From: Syntrophomonadaceae bacterium
GTDB taxonomy: Bacteria > Bacillota > Syntrophomonadia > Syntrophomonadales > Syntrophomonadaceae
NCBI GenBank assembly: GCA_031265005.1
Contig: JAISDD010000127.1
Location: 1 to 8,938 of the forward strand
Direction of reading: 5' to 3'
DNA length: 8,938 bases
Below are positions 5,525-8,938 of the stretch, piece by piece. Within the stretch, counting starts at the first letter, position 1, and every line of letters starts with the position of its first letter. A program made the position numbers and the translations under genes. Below the pieces are notes generated by a model that saw only the letters and a list, made by a program, of their open reading frames with translations, was not told the origin of the DNA and made no database searches.

Positions 5525-6649
5525 TTATTTGTTCCCTAACGGAGGTATAAAAAGTTCGTATTCTTTCAAAGTTTCATTATTATTTTTCTTGTCCGAAATA
5601 GTCTTATTTTTCGCGCGATTTTTATATTTTTCCATCTCTTTTTCCACTTCATCCAACTGACGGATTTCTTTGACCAGCCAATTATGTAAAACCGAATCTA
5701 TATATTCCAACCCGCCGTTACGTGTATATTGACACATGATCTCTCCGGCCCTCATAATCATAAGGTGACTAAAACCCCAATCATACCGCCATTTATAATA
5801 AGATTGTTTCCGCGCCTCGGCGTTCATATCAATTCCTGTATGATTGCCAAAATCAGCTATGTCCGGGTCAAATCGGTTACTAACAAGGTTAATGGCCTTG
5901 CGGTTGTCCACAAAATTTTTAAAATAAGATTCTAAACCCTCCAGCGTACTTATAAAACATTCTTTCAAATCTTTGGCAATTTTGGTAATTTCTTTGGGAT
6001 TATAAATTTTTCGTTCAAAGCACAATTCCAGCATACACAATAAAAATTCCGGCGCTAGTTTTAATTCATCCAGCCATTTTTTAAGTTCGTTGCTCATCTT
6101 TATGCTCATTAAATTACCGGTCTTTTTTGCTATAAAATCGGCTATTTTTCTATAACTTTTACTGGCGTTAAGCGCATTTAAATCCGCAGCTTGCGCCTCT
6201 TCCGCCAAGTAAGGCAAATCATCAATTTTATTATGCCGTTCGGGATTTTGCGCCTCGTTGTCCAAAAAAAACAAGTTTTGGGCGGCTGAATTCTGATAAT
6301 ACTCCTGCTCCAATAAGGCTTCCAACCTGATCATTAAAGGCTCCAACTCTACTACTCTATCAGAAATATTTTCAGAACCTTCGAAAGCTATTATTTCCAT
6401 GCGCTGTAATCTGGCTAAGCGGCGAGATAGTTTATTTTTAGTTAGGAAAGGACAAGCCTGTAAAATCTGTCCCACTTGAACGCTCATTTGAGAAAAGGGT
6501 TTTGTTTTTTCCAAAGTGTAAAATATCGATGATAAAATGCCAAAATCTTCAAGTTCCAATCCCAGTTCTTTAGCATAATAAAAAATAATCCCCGGAACCT
6601 GTGCGTGTCCCCAGCGAAACATTTCGATGAATGTAGAATACCTTATCAT
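5525..6649 (-). CDS. DnaD/DnaB-type primosome protein (helicase-loader-like)
   Basis: This 374-aa protein has the architecture of the Firmicute DnaD/DnaB initiation proteins, which help load the replicative helicase. An N-terminal winged-helix region (about 15-105, PGIIFYYAKELGLELEDFGIL then KNKLSRRLARLQRMEII) is followed by a variable charged linker (about 110-165). Two DnaD-like helical domains come next. The first (about 165-246) has LKKWLDELKLAPEFLL and EITKIAKDL. The second (about 280-345) has YDWGFSHLMIMRAGEI and YIDSVLHNW (316-324), the strongest family signature. A lysine- and asparagine-rich tail ends the protein. One winged helix plus two DnaD domains is closer to Bacillus DnaB than to DnaD. 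The ATG follows GGAGG (6658-6662) at eight bases. The next gene downstream is a DnaB-family helicase, its expected partner. No DnaI/DnaC-type ATPase loader is present in the window. Confidence 0.8.
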   Translation of the reverse strand: MIRYSTFIEMFRWGHAQVPGIIFYYAKELGLELEDFGILSSIFYTLEKTKPFSQMSVQVGQILQACPFLTKNKLSRRLARLQRMEIIAFEGSENISDRVVELEPLMIRLEALLEQEYYQNSAAQNLFFLDNEAQNPERHNKIDDLPYLAEEAQAADLNALNASKSYRKIADFIAKKTGNLMSIKMSNELKKWLDELKLAPEFLLCMLELCFERKIYNPKEITKIAKDLKECFISTLEGLESYFKNFVDNRKAINLVSNRFDPDIADFGNHTGIDMNAEARKQSYYKWRYDWGFSHLMIMRAGEIMCQYTRNGGLEYIDSVLHNWLVKEIRQLDEVEKEMEKYKNRAKNKTISDKKNNNETLKEYELFIPPLGNK

Positions 6650-7075
6650 TATGCTACCCTCCCTGCATCGTTAAGGCATTATATCATCAAAAATTAAGCT
6701 CTAACAAGATATGTAATTGCGCGAACTATTGCATAAACTACACTGTGATTATAATAATTTATCTTCATAGTCAATTAATCACCAAATAAGTCCTCCAAAG
6801 TCATAAATAGAATTTGACTTCATGAATCCCCTAAAATATTAGTTTCATAATTTTTTCTAAAATAAAATCTTTATGATATTATCAATTTTTATATGCCCTG
6901 TATTTTTTTATAGGCCCCGCTTTCTTAATTGTCGCAATATTCTGTTAAATTTCTTTTTTATATACAGCTATTGCCATGCTCCTTCTAAATCATTTCGCAT
7001 GTTTGAAAAATACATAATAAATTATAATTCTACCCTCACAATATATAAGTCCCCGTTGTTTTTTACTCTGCTCGC
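6650..7075. other. Long AT-rich intergenic region upstream of the DnaD-type gene
   Basis: These 426 bases hold a promoter candidate at the DnaD-type end (6678-6707) and no convincing terminator for the 158-aa gene. Other signals are an inverted repeat AAGTCA-N11-TGACTT (6798-6803 and 6815-6820) and two mini frames on the minus strand: 14 codons (6779-6823) with AGGGG just before its ATG, and 24 codons (6694-6768) without a near ribosome binding site. The 68-codon plus-strand frame at 6873-7079 looks like chance: it is rich in F, I and Y and ends across the neighbouring stop. Confidence 0.5.
6678..6707 (-). promoter_or_regulatory. Promoter candidate for the DnaD-type gene
   Basis: On the minus strand TTGTTA (6702-6707, 4/6 to TTGACA) is followed after 18 bases by a perfect TATAAT (6678-6683). 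It lies 28 bases from the start codon, which would give a short leader that still includes the GGAGG site. Confidence 0.55.
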
Positions 7076-7552
7076 CTAGACCGCTACAATTTGCCGTAAA
7101 TCCTTTTTTTGCCCTAACTTACAATAATCCTGATAAAAATCTATAATTTCCAGGCGAGTTACCATTAAATTACCGCCGCGTATTGCCTGCCCCACATTTT
7201 CAAAAGCATTCCGTCCAAACTCGCGCACAATTTCATTGCTGTCCAGCTCGCATACAAACTCGCTGTACTTCTGATGAACTTGCTCAAAAAGACCGTAATA
7301 CACATCCTTCATTTCAGCTACGCGCCGCCCTACCATCTCTATGTCAAAATCTTCCTTCTTCACTATAAACAGGAGGCTCTGAAACAGATTGTGCAGCAAT
7401 TTACTGCTGAATACCGTTAATTTCACTTCCCTTTGATATTGTTTGCACAATAAATATCGCAAATAATCCCTGGCTTCTTTTTGAGCTTTAGGGTGTAAAT
7501 ACAAATATCCATTCAAAATTTCAATTTCGTTTATGCTCATTCTTTCAACCAC
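7076..7552 (-). CDS. Unrecognised 158-aa helical protein
   Basis: I do not recognise this protein. It appears mainly alpha-helical and soluble, with no signal peptide or membrane segment. Notable stretches are LHPKAQKEARDYLRYLLCKQYQ cut here to its core AQKEARDYLRYLL (23-35), a charged central part (64-92) and a conserved-looking segment EFGRNAFENVGQAIRGGN (111-128) with two glycine-rich turns. Three cysteines (C36, C101, C144) are scattered and form no metal motif. The start is GTG at 7550-7552, fixed by AGGAGG at 7561-7566 eight bases away; a later ATG (7538-7540) lies 20 bases from that site and is less likely. It stands alone, 426 bases before the DnaD-type gene and 122 bases after the aminotransferase. 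Clean codon structure and a strong ribosome binding site make it a real gene. Function could relate to the replication block, but only position suggests that. Confidence 0.75.
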   Translation of the reverse strand: MVERMSINEIEILNGYLYLHPKAQKEARDYLRYLLCKQYQREVKLTVFSSKLLHNLFQSLLFIVKKEDFDIEMVGRRVAEMKDVYYGLFEQVHQKYSEFVCELDSNEIVREFGRNAFENVGQAIRGGNLMVTRLEIIDFYQDYCKLGQKKDLRQIVAV

Positions 7553-7560
7553 ACTGAACC

Positions 7561-7566
7561 CCTCCT
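7561..7566 (-). promoter_or_regulatory. Ribosome binding site fixing the GTG start of the 158-aa gene
   Basis: AGGAGG on the minus strand, followed by eight bases and GTG (7550-7552). This spacing favours the GTG over the in-frame ATG four codons later. Confidence 0.7.
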
Positions 7567-7616
7567 AGAATTCTTTATTATTAAAAGGTTCCGTATATAG
7601 AAAATTAATCCTTTTT

Positions 7617-7670
7617 CGAAATAGCGTATTATTCCCCTTATTTTCGCTATTATTCGGGATTATTAGCGAA
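7617..7670. repeat. Nested inverted and direct repeats after the aminotransferase gene
   Basis: TTCGCTA (7643-7649) pairs perfectly with TAGCGAA (7664-7670). The overlapping CGCTATT (7645-7651) pairs equally with AATAGCG (7620-7626), so the two hairpins exclude each other. Two imperfect direct repeats of 20 and 21 bases share TATTATTC...TTATT..CG (7627-7646 and 7648-7668), with CCC in one and GGG in the other. The cluster starts five bases after the aminotransferase stop. No U-tract follows directly, so a normal terminator is not supported. Confidence 0.55.
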
Positions 7671-7674
7671 TTTA

Positions 7675-8859
7675 TCAACTGGCTTCGCGGGTATGGAGAC
7701 GCAAAAAACTGCCCATACGGTCAATCGCTTCTTCTATATCCGCGGCACTGGCAGCATAACAACATCTAATAAACCCTTCTCCGCTAACCCCGAAAACATT
7801 TCCCGGAACTGCAGCCACTCTTTTTTCCTCCAACAATAATTGACAAAATTCCTCAGAATTCATCCCTGAAACGCTTATATCAGGAAAACAATAAAAAGCG
7901 CCCTGCGGTTCAAAGCAGCTCAAGCCTATAGAGCGAAATCCATTGAGCATTAATTTACGGCGGTAATTGTAATTTTCTACCATATCACGCATTTCCTTGT
8001 CGCCGTTGCGCAAAGCTTCCACTGCCGCCTTTTGTCCCATAATAGGCGCGCACATAATAGTATATTGATGAATTTTATTCATCGCTCCTACAAAATCAGC
8101 GTGAGCGCAAACGTAACCTATCCGCCATCCTGTCATCGCATAAGCTTTAGAAAATCCGTCCAGCATTATGGTTCGGTCTCTCATCCCCGGCAAAGAGGCA
8201 ATAGAAACATGCGGTTCCTCATAATAAGTCAATTCTCCGTATATTTCATCAGATAACACCAGCAGATCATTTTTTATAATAATCGGCAGCAAAGTTTCCA
8301 AATCGCTTTTGGTCATGATAGCGCCGGTCGGGTTATTAGGATAAGCTAAAACCAGTATTTTACTTTTTGGAGTAATACACGCTTCCAAATTTTCCGCCTT
8401 GAGTTTATATTGATCATCGTCATAAGTTGGTACCGGAACCGCTTTCCCTGAAGCTAACACAGTTCCAGGAGCATATGATACATAAGACGGCTCCGGAATC
8501 AGTACTTCATCACCAGGCGCCAGTAAAGCCCTAAAAGCCAAATCAACCGCTTCGCTGACGCCAATGGTAACTAAGACTTCTTGTTCGGGAGAATATTTAA
8601 GTCCGGTTCTTTTTTCCTTAAAACGGGCAATTTCTTCTCTTAATTCAGGCAATCCCTGATTAGAAGTATACATGGTATACCCTTTTTCCAAAGAATAAAG
8701 CGCTGCTTCCCGAATATGCCAGGGAGTTACGAAATCAGGCTCCCCTACCCCCAGAGATATTACATCATCCATCTTGGCAACTATGTCAAAAAACTTTCTT
8801 ATACCAGAAGGCGCAATGGCCCTAACCGTTTCTGACAAATATTTTTTCATATCATTCAT
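7675..8859 (-). CDS. PLP-dependent aminotransferase, class I/II (fold type I)
   Basis: This 394-aa protein is full length for the family. It transfers an amino group between an amino acid and a 2-oxoacid in the cytoplasm using pyridoxal phosphate. Seen in order are SLGVGEPDF (35-43), the substrate-side YTSNQGLPELRE (64-75), YPNNPTGA (173-180) with N175, SDEIY (203-207) with D204 that holds the pyridine nitrogen, the lysine motif GFSKAYAMTGWRIGY (235-249) with Schiff-base lysine K238, and R365 in GFIRCCYA that should bind the substrate carboxylate. The subgroup resembles broad aspartate/aromatic or PatA-like enzymes. The exact substrate is not decided. The ATG overlaps the stop of an Lrp/AsnC-type gene as ATGA and lacks a good ribosome binding site, so it is translationally coupled; an ATG three codons later is an alternative. 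The regulator probably controls it. Confidence 0.92.
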   Translation of the reverse strand: MNDMKKYLSETVRAIAPSGIRKFFDIVAKMDDVISLGVGEPDFVTPWHIREAALYSLEKGYTMYTSNQGLPELREEIARFKEKRTGLKYSPEQEVLVTIGVSEAVDLAFRALLAPGDEVLIPEPSYVSYAPGTVLASGKAVPVPTYDDDQYKLKAENLEACITPKSKILVLAYPNNPTGAIMTKSDLETLLPIIIKNDLLVLSDEIYGELTYYEEPHVSIASLPGMRDRTIMLDGFSKAYAMTGWRIGYVCAHADFVGAMNKIHQYTIMCAPIMGQKAAVEALRNGDKEMRDMVENYNYRRKLMLNGFRSIGLSCFEPQGAFYCFPDISVSGMNSEEFCQLLLEEKRVAAVPGNVFGVSGEGFIRCCYAASAADIEEAIDRMGSFLRLHTREAS

Positions 8860-8938
8860 GGGCTGACCACCAACCTTTTATCTTCATAAGGTTCCTCGAA
8901 AATAAACCCTTCCTGCTTGTAGCTTTTAAGTATAAAAT
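8856..8938 (-). CDS. Lrp/AsnC-family regulator, C-terminal end (cut by window edge)
   Basis: Only the last 26 codons are present. They read FILKSYKQEGFIFEEPYEDK then RLVVSP before a TGA stop at 8856-8858. This ending (a lysine-rich helix, an acidic turn and RLVVSP) is typical of Lrp/AsnC regulators that sit before aminotransferase genes in Firmicutes. The other two frames on this strand do not fit as well: one stops after three codons. The stop overlaps the aminotransferase ATG. Lrp/AsnC proteins sense amino acids through a C-terminal RAM domain, so amino-acid responsive control of the aminotransferase is expected. The assignment rests on a short tail and the gene order, so it is likely but not proven. 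Confidence 0.68.
   Translation of the reverse strand, partial: FILKSYKQEGFIFEEPYEDKRLVVSP

Noticed and set aside
6873..7079. 68-codon plus-strand frame in the intergenic region
   Set aside because: No ribosome binding site is seen, composition is that of translated AT-rich DNA, and it runs over the stop of the minus-strand 158-aa gene.
7573..7616. AAAAGG/CCTTTT long-range stem or a SigH-like promoter (AAAGGATTA...ACGGAAC) before the 158-aa gene
   Set aside because: The stem has only six pairs with a loop over 30 bases, and the promoter-like match lacks the expected GAAT core; neither is strong enough to annotate.

Overview
The window comes from a low-GC anaerobic Firmicute (Clostridia or Negativicutes type). 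The signs are AT-rich intergenic DNA, strong AGGAGG-type ribosome binding sites, several GTG/TTG starts, and anaerobe genes: oxygen-sensitive indolepyruvate:ferredoxin oxidoreductase and a PerR-rubrerythrin unit. I cannot name the genus. All supported genes lie on the minus strand, so transcription runs from high to low coordinates. No tRNA, rRNA, CRISPR array, transposase or integrase was seen.

In transcription order: (1) 8938-7675 holds the last 26 codons of an Lrp/AsnC-type regulator overlapping (ATGA) a fold-type I aminotransferase. (2) 7674-7553 is a short gap with an unusual set of nested inverted and direct repeats. (3) 7552-3401 is a replication-like block: an unrecognised 158-aa protein, a 374-aa DnaD/DnaB-type primosome (helicase-loader-like) protein, a 459-aa divergent DnaB-family helicase, and an unrecognised 106-aa protein overlapping the helicase stop. 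Two unusually long non-coding gaps (about 425 bp each) lie before the primosome gene and before the helicase. The second contains a possible leader peptide, a terminator-like hairpin, competing helices and short repeats. (4) 3123-789 is the iorA-iorB operon, with an extended -10 promoter and a GTG start. (5) 771-1 is a perR-rbr operon with a perfect -35 box and a 13/14 PerR box on its own promoter; rubrerythrin runs off the edge.

The outer genes fit amino-acid fermentation with peroxide defence: an aminotransferase can make 2-oxoacids, IorAB oxidises aryl-pyruvates to aryl-CoA with ferredoxin reduction, and PerR/rubrerythrin protects iron enzymes. The central block is the less ordinary part. 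It pairs a loader-like DnaD-domain protein with a helicase that keeps the ATPase motifs but has a shortened stretch where DnaB normally carries a DNA-contacting loop. Whether this is the host's normal replication helicase or a domesticated phage or plasmid module cannot be settled from this window.
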